A stretch of DNA of 64,000 nt, taken from assembly GCF_001598475.1 (NCBI RefSeq), contig NZ_BCZA01000011.1, forward strand, positions 1 through 64,000, in the 5' to 3' direction. Numbering within the stretch: position 1 is the first letter of the stretch; each line of letters opens with the position of its first letter. Both the position numbers and the translations under genes were made by a program. The notes beneath the pieces are model-generated. The model was not told where the DNA came from. It did not search any database and saw only the letters and a program-made list of their open reading frames with translations. The DNA is from Pantoea agglomerans NBRC 102470 (lineage in GTDB: Bacteria; Pseudomonadota; Gammaproteobacteria; Enterobacterales; Enterobacteriaceae). This document shows positions 37,885 to 46,974 of the stretch, one piece after another.

Positions 37885-38940
37885 ATGAGCGAGCTGCAAC
37901 GGGAAAAGATCGGACAAAATATTCTGATAAAACTGGCGATGCTGGTCATTATCCTCGCCGGGGTTCGGGCAGCGTCCGATATTCTGGTTCCGCTGCTGCT
38001 GGCGGCGTTCTTTGCCATTGTGCTGAATCCACTGGTGACGATGCTGATGCGGCGTGGCTTCCGCCGTGGACTGGCGATTGGGCTGGTGATCACGGTGATC
38101 TTCTGCGCACTCGTGCTGCTGGGTGCCATTATTGCCAGCTCAATGAGCGAGTTTTCCGATCTCTATCCGCAACTGCGCGCCACCATGGAGCAGAAAATGA
38201 CGGTACTGCAACATCTGGCGGCGGGCTTTCATCTTAATATTTCAACCGATGCGCTGGTACAGCGTTTCGATCCTAATACCATGATGAACCTGGCTACCGT
38301 GGCGCTTAGCGGCTTTTCCGGCGCGATGACCAATACCGTGCTGCTGGTGCTGACCGTGGTCTTTATGCTGTTTGAGGTCCATCACCTGCCCTATAAAATG
38401 CGCAACGCGCTGGTGAATCCGAAAATTCGCATCGCCGGACTGCATAAAGCGCTGAAAGGCGTCACGCACTATCTGGCGCTTAAAACCCTGGTGAGTCTGA
38501 TAACCGGCATCGCAGTCTGGCTGAGTCTCTATCTGCTGGATGTGAAGTTTGCGCTGTTATGGGGTGTCGTAGCGTTTATCCTCAACTTTATTCCCAATAT
38601 CGGCCCGATTATCGCCGGTATCCCGCCCTTCCTGCAGGCGTTGTTACTGAACAGCCTGTTTGATGCCGCGATGGTGGCGGCGCTGTTTACCGCGATTCAT
38701 ATGGTGTTTGGCAATATGCTGGAACCGCGCCTGATGGGGCGCGGTCTTGGCTTATCGACACTGGTGGTGTTTCTGTCGCTGGTGTTCTGGGGCTGGCTGC
38801 TCGGTCCGGTCGGCATGCTGCTCTCGGTGCCGCTCACCAGCATTACTAAAATTCTGATGGAAACCACGCCAGGCGGCAGCCGTCTGGCGATTATGCTGGG
38901 CACAGGACGACCCAAGCGGGCGCGGGCATTAACCAAGTAG
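37885..38940 (+). CDS. yhhT: AI-2E-family transporter YhhT
   Basis: 351 residues from ATG 37885 (MSELQREKIGQNILIKLAML), which aligns with the E. coli start; an ATG 12 bases upstream is an alternative. Two N-terminal helices, a mid helix and five C-terminal helices give the usual eight spans. The motifs HYLALKTLVSLITG and FILNFIPNIGPIIAGIPP, and the ending PVGMLLSVPLTSITKI, are typical. The family includes AI-2 and Na+/H+ exporters; its own substrate is unknown. The last 12 bases overlap the convergent GntR gene. Confidence 0.9.
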   Translation: MSELQREKIGQNILIKLAMLVIILAGVRAASDILVPLLLAAFFAIVLNPLVTMLMRRGFRRGLAIGLVITVIFCALVLLGAIIASSMSEFSDLYPQLRATMEQKMTVLQHLAAGFHLNISTDALVQRFDPNTMMNLATVALSGFSGAMTNTVLLVLTVVFMLFEVHHLPYKMRNALVNPKIRIAGLHKALKGVTHYLALKTLVSLITGIAVWLSLYLLDVKFALLWGVVAFILNFIPNIGPIIAGIPPFLQALLLNSLFDAAMVAALFTAIHMVFGNMLEPRLMGRGLGLSTLVVFLSLVFWGWLLGPVGMLLSVPLTSITKILMETTPGGSRLAIMLGTGRPKRARALTK

Positions 38941-39612
38941 CCGCTGCTGCACGTGCTGGAGATGGCTCTCCATCGCCTGACGGGCCGCTGCTTCATCGCC
39001 CGCCACAATCGCATTGGCGATCTGCTGATGGTCAGCGTTCATCTCCTGCGCGAAGCTGTTATCGGCATAATGGCGCTCCAGTCGCTGCACATGCGGGCTG
39101 TGGCGCCGGTTCCATAACTGCTCCAGCAGGTCGCGTAATACATCATTGCCGCTCATCTCACTGATCAGCAGATGGAAGCGCTTGTCCTGCTCCAGAAAGG
39201 CCGCGTCGTTTTCATTGTACTGCTGCAGTTCAGCGGTCAGCGCCAGCAGTGCTGCACGCTGAACGGTGGTGCCGTTACGTGCGGCAAATCCTGCCAGCAT
39301 CCCCTCAAAGGCTTCACGCGCCTGCAACAGATCCTGCAGACTGCAGGTTTCGCTCTCCTGCGGAACCGCAGCCTGCGGCAACGGCTGGGCGACGTAAACG
39401 CCGTTGCCAGTGCGGATATCGACCCAGCCGGTCATCTCCAGCGCAATCAATGCTTCACGCACTGATGAACGACTGACACCCAGCTGTTTTGCCAGCTCAC
39501 GCTCCGGTGGCAGCAAACCACCTGCCACAAAGTCACCGCGCGTGATACCGGCCATGATGACGTTGGCGATCTGACGGTACAGGCGCTCGGTTTTTATTAC
39601 TGGCAGCGTCAT
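38929..39612 (-). CDS. GntR/FadR-type regulator next to uxuA
   Basis: 227 residues from ATG 39612. The N-terminal GntR winged helix (about 5-72) contains LLPPERELAKQLGVSRSSVREALIALEMTGWV. The C-terminal FCD ligand domain (about 90-220) has the family metal residues in LLQAREAFEGMLAGFAA, FHLLISEMSGN and ADHQQIANAIVAGDEAAARQAMESHL. It is divergent from uxuA, so hexuronate control like ExuR/UxuR is likely. The ligand is not proved, so I leave the symbol empty. Confidence 0.85.
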   Translation of the reverse strand: MTLPVIKTERLYRQIANVIMAGITRGDFVAGGLLPPERELAKQLGVSRSSVREALIALEMTGWVDIRTGNGVYVAQPLPQAAVPQESETCSLQDLLQAREAFEGMLAGFAARNGTTVQRAALLALTAELQQYNENDAAFLEQDKRFHLLISEMSGNDVLRDLLEQLWNRRHSPHVQRLERHYADNSFAQEMNADHQQIANAIVAGDEAAARQAMESHLQHVQQRLLG

Positions 39613-39713
39613 CACCCTCTCCTCTGATTGCACTTAAAAGCGATCTCTTCACCGATGCAGTTTGTCATGCTGCGATCCGGATCACGGCCCTGTTTTGTCC
39701 ACTATCATACTCT

Positions 39714-39732
39714 TGGTCCAGCGGCCTGACCA
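39714..39732. promoter_or_regulatory. Candidate GntR operator before uxuA
   Basis: TGGTC, nine bases, GACCA forms a dyad 30-50 bases before the uxuA ATG. GntR/FadR-type regulators bind TGGT...ACCA dyads, usually with a shorter spacer, so this is only a candidate. The neighbouring divergent regulator is the likely binder. Confidence 0.45.
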
Positions 39733-39761
39733 CTGGGCCACATCACAGTTGAGGAGTAAAA

Positions 39762-40946
39762 ATGGAACATACATGGCGATGGTACGGCCCCAACGATCCG
39801 GTCTCACTGGATGATGCGCGTCAGGCGGGCGCGACCGGCATTGTCACGGCGCTGCACCATATCCCTAACGGCGAGGTGTGGCCGGTTGAGGAGATTAAAG
39901 CGCGTCAGGCACTGCTGGCGGAAAAAGGTCTGGTCTGGTCGGTGGTAGAGAGCATCCCGGTCCATGAGGCGATTAAAACCCAGCGTGGTGACTACCTTCG
40001 CTATATCGCCAATTATCAGCAGTCGATACGCAATCTGGCCGCCTGCGGCATTGATACCGTCTGCTACAACTTCATGCCGGTGCTGGACTGGACCCGAACC
40101 GACCTCGCCTGGACGCTGCCGGATGGCGCAAAAGCGCTGCGCTTCGACGCCGACGCTTTTGCGGCATTCGAGCTTTATCTGTTGCAGCGTCCGGGGGCCG
40201 AGCAGGATTACAGCGCTGCCGAGCAGCAGGCCGCCGCTCAGCGCTTTGCCGCCATGAGCGCAGAAGAGAAAAGCACTCTGGTGCGCAATATTATCGCCGG
40301 TCTGCCAGGCGCCGAAGAGGGTTACACCCTGGAGCAGTTTCAGGCGCAGCTGACGCAGTATGACGGCATCGACAAAGCGAAACTGCGCGAGCATATGGCC
40401 ACCTTCCTGCGCGCCATCGTGCCGGTTGCGGAGGAAACGGGCGTTAAACTGGCGGTGCATCCGGATGACCCACCACGTCCTATTCTGGGCCTGCCGCGCA
40501 TTATTTCTACCCAGGAAGATATGCAGTGGCTGAAAGAAACCGTGGACAGCCTGCACAACGGTTTCTGTTTCTGTACCGGCTCCTATGGCGTGCGTGCCGA
40601 CAACGCGCTGGTTGAGATGGCGGAAACCTATGCCGACCGCATTAACTTTATCCATCTGCGCGCCACGAAACGCGAGGCAAACCCGGCCAGCTTCCATGAA
40701 GCGGCGCATCTGGCGGGCGACGTCGATATGGTCAGCGTGATCAAGGTTATTCTGGCGGAAGAGCAGCGCCGCCGTCGGGCGGGCAACCTGCGGGCGATTC
40801 CCATGCGTCCCGATCACGGCCATCAGATGCTGGACGACCTGCATAAGCGCACCAATCCCGGTTATTCCGCCATTGGCCGCCTGAAAGGCCTTGCCGAACT
40901 GCGCGGCGTTGAAGTAGCGCTGAAACAGATCTATTTTGCCGATTAA
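39762..40946 (+). CDS. uxuA: Mannonate dehydratase
   Basis: 394 residues, identical in length to E. coli UxuA. It dehydrates D-mannonate to 2-keto-3-deoxygluconate in glucuronate breakdown. The N-terminal [34 protein letters not shown] is a family signature. Metal and active-site residues lie in [49 protein letters not shown] and [19 protein letters not shown] ribosome site precedes the ATG. No uxuB, uxaC or hexuronate transporter is adjacent. Confidence 0.95.
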   Translation: MEHTWRWYGPNDPVSLDDARQAGATGIVTALHHIPNGEVWPVEEIKARQALLAEKGLVWSVVESIPVHEAIKTQRGDYLRYIANYQQSIRNLAACGIDTVCYNFMPVLDWTRTDLAWTLPDGAKALRFDADAFAAFELYLLQRPGAEQDYSAAEQQAAAQRFAAMSAEEKSTLVRNIIAGLPGAEEGYTLEQFQAQLTQYDGIDKAKLREHMATFLRAIVPVAEETGVKLAVHPDDPPRPILGLPRIISTQEDMQWLKETVDSLHNGFCFCTGSYGVRADNALVEMAETYADRINFIHLRATKREANPASFHEAAHLAGDVDMVSVIKVILAEEQRRRRAGNLRAIPMRPDHGHQMLDDLHKRTNPGYSAIGRLKGLAELRGVEVALKQIYFAD

Positions 40947-40980
40947 ATAAAACGTCCTGCCCTGCGCCCGCCCTGTGACG

Positions 40981-41000
40981 GGCCAGGGTCTCTCCTGGCC
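40981..41000 (+). terminator. Hairpin downstream of uxuA
   Basis: GGCCAGG and CCTGGCC form a 7-bp perfect stem with loop GTCTCT, 35 bases after the uxuA stop. It is not followed by a U-run. Confidence 0.4.
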
Positions 41001-41233
41001 ACTGCGGCGGATCGGCCTTTTGCCCTGCCTGCCTCCCGTTTTCACCTGATTGTTTTGCTGCATCGCAACGAAAACCAAACAATCTGTCAAAAAATGCAAT
41101 GTCTGGTCGATAATTGACCTTAGTCAGTTCTCCTGATCGCAAAAACGCTAATCTGCACCGCCCGGAGAGATGCTATGCTGCGCCACTGATCAGCACCTCC
41201 GCATAACACCAATAATACTCAGAGGATTCAGCG

Positions 41234-42841
41234 GTGCCGCTACTGAAACGAAAACGCGACTACGCCAGGCTGGTGATTATTATTTCCGGCGTGCTGCCTC
41301 TGATTATTGGCATTTTTTTCACCGCTCTGGATGCGCGCCACACCGTGCATCAGCAGCAGGTCACCGCGGCGAATACGCTGTTATCTCAGGCTGAGAGAAT
41401 GAGCGACAGCGCCTGGGATATGATTACCGTGCTGCGCCAGTTTCATCATCAGCCCTGCAGCCAGATTGAAAACCAGTTGCAGCGCATTGGCTCGCTAAAC
41501 CCCTATTTTCGTGCGATCGGTAAAATGGAGCAGGATCACATCGCCTGCTCGTCGGTGTATGGTTCACGCCCAGGCCTGCTGAAAGAGATGATCATGCGTG
41601 ACGCGCCGGTTACCGGAAAAGCCTGGTGGAGTCTGTCCATTGCCGGGACATCGGGCGTACCGAATCGTCCGGCCGTGATTTTTATGCGCGATTTGCCCGA
41701 TGGCGAGGGATTCTGGGCAGTGATTGATGGCCAGTATCTGATCGATTTTATGCGCGCGATCAGCAGCAGCCATCTCTATCATTTCAGCATGACGTTCAGC
41801 GGCGGCGCGCCGATCTCGTTTGGCGATCCGCACATCGCCGCGTCCAGCTGGTTTGAACCCATGATTTATCAGGCTATCTCCCATCGCTATCCGCTCTCTG
41901 TCACCCTCATTGCCTCACCCTCTGAACTGATCTCGGCCTGGCGTCAGGTGATGTTTATCATCATGCCGATGGCCGCTATCTTCTCTATTCTGCTGATGAT
42001 GCTGATGGCGAACTGGCTGAAACGGCGTATTTCATGGCGCGATGAGATTCGCCGGGCCATCACCAGCGGCCAGTTCAGGGCGCACTATCAGCCGGTCTAT
42101 GACAACCGGCTGCAACGCTGCAGCGGCGCTGAAGCTCTGCTGCGCTGGACAACGCCCGACGGTAAAGGCGTGCGGCCAGATATTTTTATCGGCGCAGCAG
42201 AAGCGGAAGGCATGATTGTGCCGCTGACCCGCCATCTGCTCGATTTAATTGCAGAGGATGTGCAGGCGTGGCAGGTTGAGCCCCATTTCCACCTGGCCAT
42301 TAACGTGGCGGCGGATCATCTGCAGCATCCTGATTTTGTCGACGATATGCTGCAGTTTGCCGAACGGATCAAAGATAAGCAGTTCCTGATTACTCTGGAG
42401 CTGACCGAACGCAGCCTGATCAAAGATGGCGCTGAGGTGGCACGCAAGCTGGAGCAGTTACGTGGTTGCGGCATGAAGGTCGCGATTGATGATTTTGGGA
42501 CCGGACACTGTTCGCTGAGCTATTTACAGACCTTCACGATAGATTATCTGAAAATCGATCGCGGCTTTATCAACGCGATTGAATCCCTGGAAGGCAGAAC
42601 GCCGGTGCTGGACGCGATTATCCAGCTCAGCCATGAGCTTGAGCTGGAGGTGCTGGGAGAAGGCGTTGAGACCGCGTTACAGTTCAGCTATCTGCAACGG
42701 CGCGGCGTGGTCTTTATCCAGGGCTATTATTATGCCCGCCCGATGGACAACACGGCGCTGGTTGCCTGGCTGACCGATCGGGGCGAACAGCCGATTGAAC
42801 GGGAGCTGGCTCTTCAGACCCGGCAGGAACCCGACGTCTGA
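41234..42841 (+). CDS. CSS-motif EAL-domain c-di-GMP phosphodiesterase
   Basis: 535 residues from GTG 41234, with a CAGAGGA ribosome site. The N-terminal half is a membrane-anchored periplasmic CSS sensor: helix near 12-30, conserved Cys and CSS (CSQIENQLQ; HIACSSVYGS, near 74 and 104), second helix near 240-260. The EAL domain follows from about 275, with EALLRW (the EAL signature), ELTERSL, DDFGTGHCSLSYL, KIDRGFI and EGVET all present, so catalysis is expected. It degrades cyclic di-GMP, possibly under redox control of the periplasmic Cys pair as known for E. coli PdeB/PdeC-type proteins. Confidence 0.9.
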   Translation: MPLLKRKRDYARLVIIISGVLPLIIGIFFTALDARHTVHQQQVTAANTLLSQAERMSDSAWDMITVLRQFHHQPCSQIENQLQRIGSLNPYFRAIGKMEQDHIACSSVYGSRPGLLKEMIMRDAPVTGKAWWSLSIAGTSGVPNRPAVIFMRDLPDGEGFWAVIDGQYLIDFMRAISSSHLYHFSMTFSGGAPISFGDPHIAASSWFEPMIYQAISHRYPLSVTLIASPSELISAWRQVMFIIMPMAAIFSILLMMLMANWLKRRISWRDEIRRAITSGQFRAHYQPVYDNRLQRCSGAEALLRWTTPDGKGVRPDIFIGAAEAEGMIVPLTRHLLDLIAEDVQAWQVEPHFHLAINVAADHLQHPDFVDDMLQFAERIKDKQFLITLELTERSLIKDGAEVARKLEQLRGCGMKVAIDDFGTGHCSLSYLQTFTIDYLKIDRGFINAIESLEGRTPVLDAIIQLSHELELEVLGEGVETALQFSYLQRRGVVFIQGYYYARPMDNTALVAWLTDRGEQPIERELALQTRQEPDV

Positions 42842-43265
42842 ACCAGAGCAGATGGCAGCTGAACCGCCAGTCGAGCCACATTCACTCATCTTTCTGCTCT
42901 CCGCCCTGTGATGCAAAGCGGATAACCGCTTCCGGTGCCAGCATGCCTCGTAACTTCCCCCTCTTTGACCCTGTTTTGCTGAAAAAAACGGCGGTCGTCA
43001 CGCTCAGTGATAATTTTTCTGCGGTTGCAAACAGCTCTATTTGTTGTAAAAACAGGCCGGATGTAGCCCAAACATGACAGATATCACACAAAAACGGTAT
43101 ACTCTGTCGCTGTTCGCAATAATCACAACAGTAATTATTGTGTCTGCCGGCGCATAAACAGTGCTTATTTACGGCTATGCTTAAATTTCTCAACGCAGCG
43201 GTCTGAACGACTCACACCCGGCTCGCGCCGTTGAGGACTTTCGTGTTCCAATACAGGGTAATTCT
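42842..43265. other. Intergenic stretch before the ProP-like gene
   Basis: The 424 bases hold no gene. The minus-strand frames here have no ribosome site and overlap each other. The right half carries the promoter elements annotated at 43073-43103 and a long 5' untranslated region. Confidence 0.5.
43073..43103 (+). promoter_or_regulatory. Probable proP promoter with overlapping CRP site
   Basis: CATGA, six bases, TCACA (43073-43088) is a good CRP-like site (eight of ten), and TATACT (43098-43103) is a plausible -10. The CRP site covers the -35 position, the same layout as E. coli proP P1, where CRP represses. Called by eye. Confidence 0.5.
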
Positions 43266-44771
43266 ATGAAATTGCGTAGGAAGCGTGTAAAACCAATTGG
43301 GATCGATGATGTGACTATCATCGATGATACCCGTTTACGTAAAGCCATCACCGCGGCCTCTCTGGGCAACGCGATGGAGTGGTTCGACTTCGGTGTTTAT
43401 GGCTTTGTGGCCTATGCGCTGGGTAAGGTCTTTTTCCCGGACGTTTCGCCGGGCGTTCAGATGATAGCGGCGCTCGCCACTTTCTCTGTTCCTTTCCTGA
43501 TTCGCCCGCTGGGTGGACTGTTCTTCGGTATGCTGGGCGACAAATATGGTCGTCAGAAAATCCTCTCCATCACCATCATCATCATGTCGGTCAGTACTTT
43601 CTGTATCGGCCTGATACCGTCCTACGCCTCCATCGGCATCTGGGCACCTATTCTGCTGCTGTTAGCGAAGATGGCTCAGGGCTTCTCGGTGGGCGGTGAA
43701 TATACCGGTGCCTCAATCTTTGTGGCCGAATATTCGCCTGACCGTAAACGCGGCTTTATGGGAAGCTGGCTCGACTTTGGTTCGATTGCGGGCTTCGTGC
43801 TCGGTGCGGGTTTGGTGGTGCTGATTTCCTCCATTATCGGAGAAGAGAGTTTCCTTGAGTGGGGCTGGCGTCTGCCGTTCTTCGTCGCGCTGCCGCTGGG
43901 AATTATCGGTCTTTACCTGCGTCATGCGCTGGAAGAGACCCCGGCATTCCAGCAGCACGTGGACAAACTGGAACAGGGCGACCGCGAAGGCCTGCAGGAT
44001 GGTCCACAGGTATCGTTTAAAGAGATTGCGACCAAACACTGGCGCAGCCTGCTCTCCTGTGTCGGTCTGGTTATCGCCACTAACGTCACCTACTACATGT
44101 TGCTGACGTACATGCCGAGCTACCTGTCACATAACCTGCACTACAGCGAAGACCACGGTGTGATGATTATCATCGCCATCATGATCGGTATGCTGTTTGT
44201 CCAGCCAATGATCGGCATGATGAGTGACCGTTTCGGCCGTCGTCCGTTTGTCATCATCGGCAGTATCGCCCTGATGATCTTCGCGATTCCTGCCTTTATG
44301 ATGATCAACAGTGGCGTACTCGGACTGATTTTTGGTGGTCTGCTGCTGCTGGCAGTGATCCTCAACGCCTTTACTGGCGTGATGGCCTCTTCACTGCCTG
44401 CGATGTTCCCGACGCACATCCGCTACAGTGCGCTGGCGAGTGCGTTTAACATCTCGGTACTGGTTGCCGGTCTGACGCCAACGCTGGCTGCCTGGCTGGT
44501 AGAAACGACCAATAACCTCTACATGCCAGCCTACTATCTGATGGTGGTGGCAGTGATTGGTCTGATTACCGGTCTGTACATGAAAGAAACTGCCAATAAG
44601 CCCCTGAAAGGCGCGACACCGGCGGCTTCTGATATGGAAGAAGCGCGCGAAATCCTGCAGGAACATCACGATAACATCGAGCACAAAATCGAAGATATCG
44701 ACGAAGAGATCTCCCGTCTGGAAGCGAAACGTAAAAACCTGGTGCAACAGCATCCGGATATCAACGAGTAA
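43266..44771 (+). CDS. proP: Osmoprotectant:H+ symporter of the ProP type
   Basis: 501 residues, the size of E. coli ProP. Twelve membrane helices of the metabolite:H+ symporter MFS branch, with NAMEWFDFGVYGFVAYALG near residue 35 and GDKYGRQKIL near 95. The cytoplasmic C-terminus (about 455-501) is a charged heptad segment (EEAREILQEHHDNIEHKIEDIDEEISRLEAKRK) like the osmosensory antiparallel coiled coil of ProP. It imports proline, glycine betaine and ectoine under high osmolality. Confidence 0.93.
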   Translation: MKLRRKRVKPIGIDDVTIIDDTRLRKAITAASLGNAMEWFDFGVYGFVAYALGKVFFPDVSPGVQMIAALATFSVPFLIRPLGGLFFGMLGDKYGRQKILSITIIIMSVSTFCIGLIPSYASIGIWAPILLLLAKMAQGFSVGGEYTGASIFVAEYSPDRKRGFMGSWLDFGSIAGFVLGAGLVVLISSIIGEESFLEWGWRLPFFVALPLGIIGLYLRHALEETPAFQQHVDKLEQGDREGLQDGPQVSFKEIATKHWRSLLSCVGLVIATNVTYYMLLTYMPSYLSHNLHYSEDHGVMIIIAIMIGMLFVQPMIGMMSDRFGRRPFVIIGSIALMIFAIPAFMMINSGVLGLIFGGLLLLAVILNAFTGVMASSLPAMFPTHIRYSALASAFNISVLVAGLTPTLAAWLVETTNNLYMPAYYLMVVAVIGLITGLYMKETANKPLKGATPAASDMEEAREILQEHHDNIEHKIEDIDEEISRLEAKRKNLVQQHPDINE

Positions 44772-44779
44772 TCGTTCTG

Positions 44780-44812
44780 CTCTCCCGCCGCCCGGCGGGA
44801 GAGTTCTTTTCC
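44780..44812 (+). terminator. Terminator downstream of proP
   Basis: CTCTCCCGCCG and CGGGAGAG form the stem, followed by TTCTTTT. It separates proP from hemB. Confidence 0.8.
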
Positions 44813-44898
44813 CCTCTCCTGACCGCACACAAACCTTCATCCCTCGCGGGCAAAGGGAGTAAACTGTTGTCACTTTTTTCACCTGCGTAAGAATGAAA

Positions 44899-45876
44899 AT
44901 GTCTGATTATTCCCTTATCCAGCGCCCAAGAAGATTGCGCGCCAGCGCCTCAATGCGTGAAATGTTCCAGGAGTCCTCACTGAGCCTGAACGATCTGGCT
45001 CTGCCCATCTTTGTTGAAGAAGAAGTCGACGATTACAAAGCGATTCAGGCGATGCCTGGCGTGATGCGTATTCCGGAAAAACGTCTCGCCTATGAAATTG
45101 AGCGCATCGCCAAAGCGGGTATCCGCTCGGTGATGACCTTCGGTATTTCGCACCACACCGATGCCACCGGCAGCGATGCCTGGAACGAGAACGGTCTGGT
45201 GGCACGTATGTCCCGCATCTGCAAAGATACCGTGCCAGAAATGATCGTGATGTCTGACACCTGCTTCTGTGAATACACCAGCCACGGCCACTGTGGCGTG
45301 TTGTGTGATCACGGCGTCGATAACGATGCAACCCTGGAAAACCTGGGTAAGCAGGCCGTCGTTGCCGCCGCAGCCGGTGCGGATTTCATCGCCCCGTCAG
45401 CGGCGATGGATGGTCAGGTTGAGGCGATTCGCCGGGCACTGGACGCGGCGGGCTTCACTCAGACCGCCATCATGTCCTACTCCACCAAATTCGCCTCCTC
45501 GTTTTACGGCCCGTTCCGTGAAGCGGCCGGAACGGCGCTGAAAGGCGACCGTAAAACCTACCAGATGAACCCGATGAACCGCCGTGAAGCGATCCGTGAA
45601 TCGCTGCTCGACGCGGCGCAGGGCGCGGATTCACTGATGGTGAAACCGGCAGGTGCTTATCTGGATATCCTGCGCGATATCCGTGAACGTACCGAATTGC
45701 CGCTGGCGGCTTATCAGGTGAGTGGTGAATACGCGATGATCAAGTTTGCCGCTCAGGCTGGTGCCATTGATGAACGCAATGTGGTGCTGGAAAGCCTGGG
45801 TGCGATTAAACGCGCCGGTGCAGACCTGATTTTCAGCTATTTCGCCCTTGATCTCGCCGAACAAAAAGTGCTCTGA
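44899..45876 (+). CDS. hemB: 5-Aminolevulinate dehydratase (porphobilinogen synthase)
   Basis: 325 residues from ATG 44899; an ATG six bases upstream is an alternative, but the TAAG ribosome site is better spaced here. It joins two aminolevulinates into porphobilinogen for heme. The Zn-binding Cys cluster is in [23 protein letters not shown] near 118-138. Schiff-base lysines are in [18 protein letters not shown] (Lys near 196) and [11 protein letters not shown] (Lys near 249). Confidence 0.96.
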   Translation: MSDYSLIQRPRRLRASASMREMFQESSLSLNDLALPIFVEEEVDDYKAIQAMPGVMRIPEKRLAYEIERIAKAGIRSVMTFGISHHTDATGSDAWNENGLVARMSRICKDTVPEMIVMSDTCFCEYTSHGHCGVLCDHGVDNDATLENLGKQAVVAAAAGADFIAPSAAMDGQVEAIRRALDAAGFTQTAIMSYSTKFASSFYGPFREAAGTALKGDRKTYQMNPMNRREAIRESLLDAAQGADSLMVKPAGAYLDILRDIRERTELPLAAYQVSGEYAMIKFAAQAGAIDERNVVLESLGAIKRAGADLIFSYFALDLAEQKVL

Positions 45877-45889
45877 TCCCCTCCTTATA

Positions 45890-45925
45890 AAGAGCGTGAT
45901 GGCTATGTCACGCTCTTCTTCTTCG
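45890..45925 (+). terminator. Terminator downstream of hemB
   Basis: AAGAGCGTGA and TCACGCTCTT form a 10-bp perfect stem with loop TGGCTATG, followed by CTTCTTCG. Confidence 0.75.
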
Positions 45926-45979
45926 CCGTAAGGCAAACACCAGAACCTGGCTTGAGCTAAAAAAATAAAGGGCTCTGTG

Positions 45980-46948
45980 ATGAAAGCACCTGAAATCGCT
46001 GCCGACGAGGCACAACGTTTATCGCAGTTGCGTGCGCTGAACATAATGAACACCCCAGCGGAAGAACGATTTGATCGTTTAACCCGTCTGGCGCGCCGCC
46101 TGTATGACGTTCCTATCGCGTTAGTCAGCCTGCTGGAAGCTGACCATCAGTGGTTTAAATCCGCTCAGGGCTATGAACCCGCAGGATCGCCCCGCGACAT
46201 CTCCTTTTGCGGTCATGCCATCCTGCAGGATGAGATCATGATCGTTGAAGATGCCGCAGAAGATGAACGTTTTTATGATAATCCGCTGGTTACCGGCGAA
46301 CCGCATATCCGCTTTTATGCCGGCTGTCCGCTGCGGGCACCGGGCGGCGCTAAAATGGGTACCCTCTGTATCATTGGTCGTGAACCGCGTCAGTTTAATG
46401 AAGAGGATCAGGCCACGATGCGCGACCTGGCCGCCATGGCCGAAGCGGAACTGGTCGCCTTTCAGACTGCCACCTGTGATGAACTGACGCAGATCACCAA
46501 TCGTCGCGGCTTTATGACGCTGGGACAGATGGTGCTGAACGAGTGCCGGCTGAAAAACCGGCCCGCCTGCCTGACCTTTCTCGATCTCGACAAATTTAAG
46601 CAGATTAATGACTCGCTGGGCCACCGTGAAGGCGACCGCGCGCTGATGGACTTTGCCGATGCGATGAAAGTGGTGTTCAAGCATTCGGATCTGTTTGCCC
46701 GTCTGGGTGGCGATGAGTTTGTGGTGCTGTTTAATGGTCTGCAGCAGCAGCAGAGCGAAGCGCTGCTGCTGCAGTTTGACCGTTATCTGCAACAGCAATC
46801 AGTCAGTCTGAACCGCCGTTACCGCCTGCAATTCTCGTCCGGCGTCGTGGAGTTTGACGCGGCGCATCCGCAATCGCTGGAGCAGTTGCTGCACGACAGC
46901 GATGAGCAGATGTACCTCAGTAAAAAGCAGAAACGCGTGGCGATCTAA
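45980..46948 (+). CDS. GAF-GGDEF diguanylate cyclase
   Basis: 322 residues from ATG 45980; a GTG three bases upstream is equally open. An N-terminal GAF domain (about 20-155) contains the recurring ...SLLEADHQWFKSAQG and GCPLRAPGGAKMGTLCIIG. The GGDEF domain (about 160-322) has DLDKFKQINDSLGHREGDRAL and the intact active site RLGGDEFVVLF. The allosteric I-site (RxxD five residues before GGDEF) reads KHSD, so product inhibition may be weak. No membrane segment or signal peptide. It should synthesise c-di-GMP in response to a small ligand; ligand unknown. Confidence 0.9.
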   Translation: MKAPEIAADEAQRLSQLRALNIMNTPAEERFDRLTRLARRLYDVPIALVSLLEADHQWFKSAQGYEPAGSPRDISFCGHAILQDEIMIVEDAAEDERFYDNPLVTGEPHIRFYAGCPLRAPGGAKMGTLCIIGREPRQFNEEDQATMRDLAAMAEAELVAFQTATCDELTQITNRRGFMTLGQMVLNECRLKNRPACLTFLDLDKFKQINDSLGHREGDRALMDFADAMKVVFKHSDLFARLGGDEFVVLFNGLQQQQSEALLLQFDRYLQQQSVSLNRRYRLQFSSGVVEFDAAHPQSLEQLLHDSDEQMYLSKKQKRVAI

Positions 46949-46974
46949 GGTCAGGCGCCGCAGCGCCTGACGGT

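Noticed and set aside
39804-41099. 431-residue minus-strand frame opposite uxuA
   Set aside because: Antisense shadow of a complete UxuA coding sequence; no start signal or domain.
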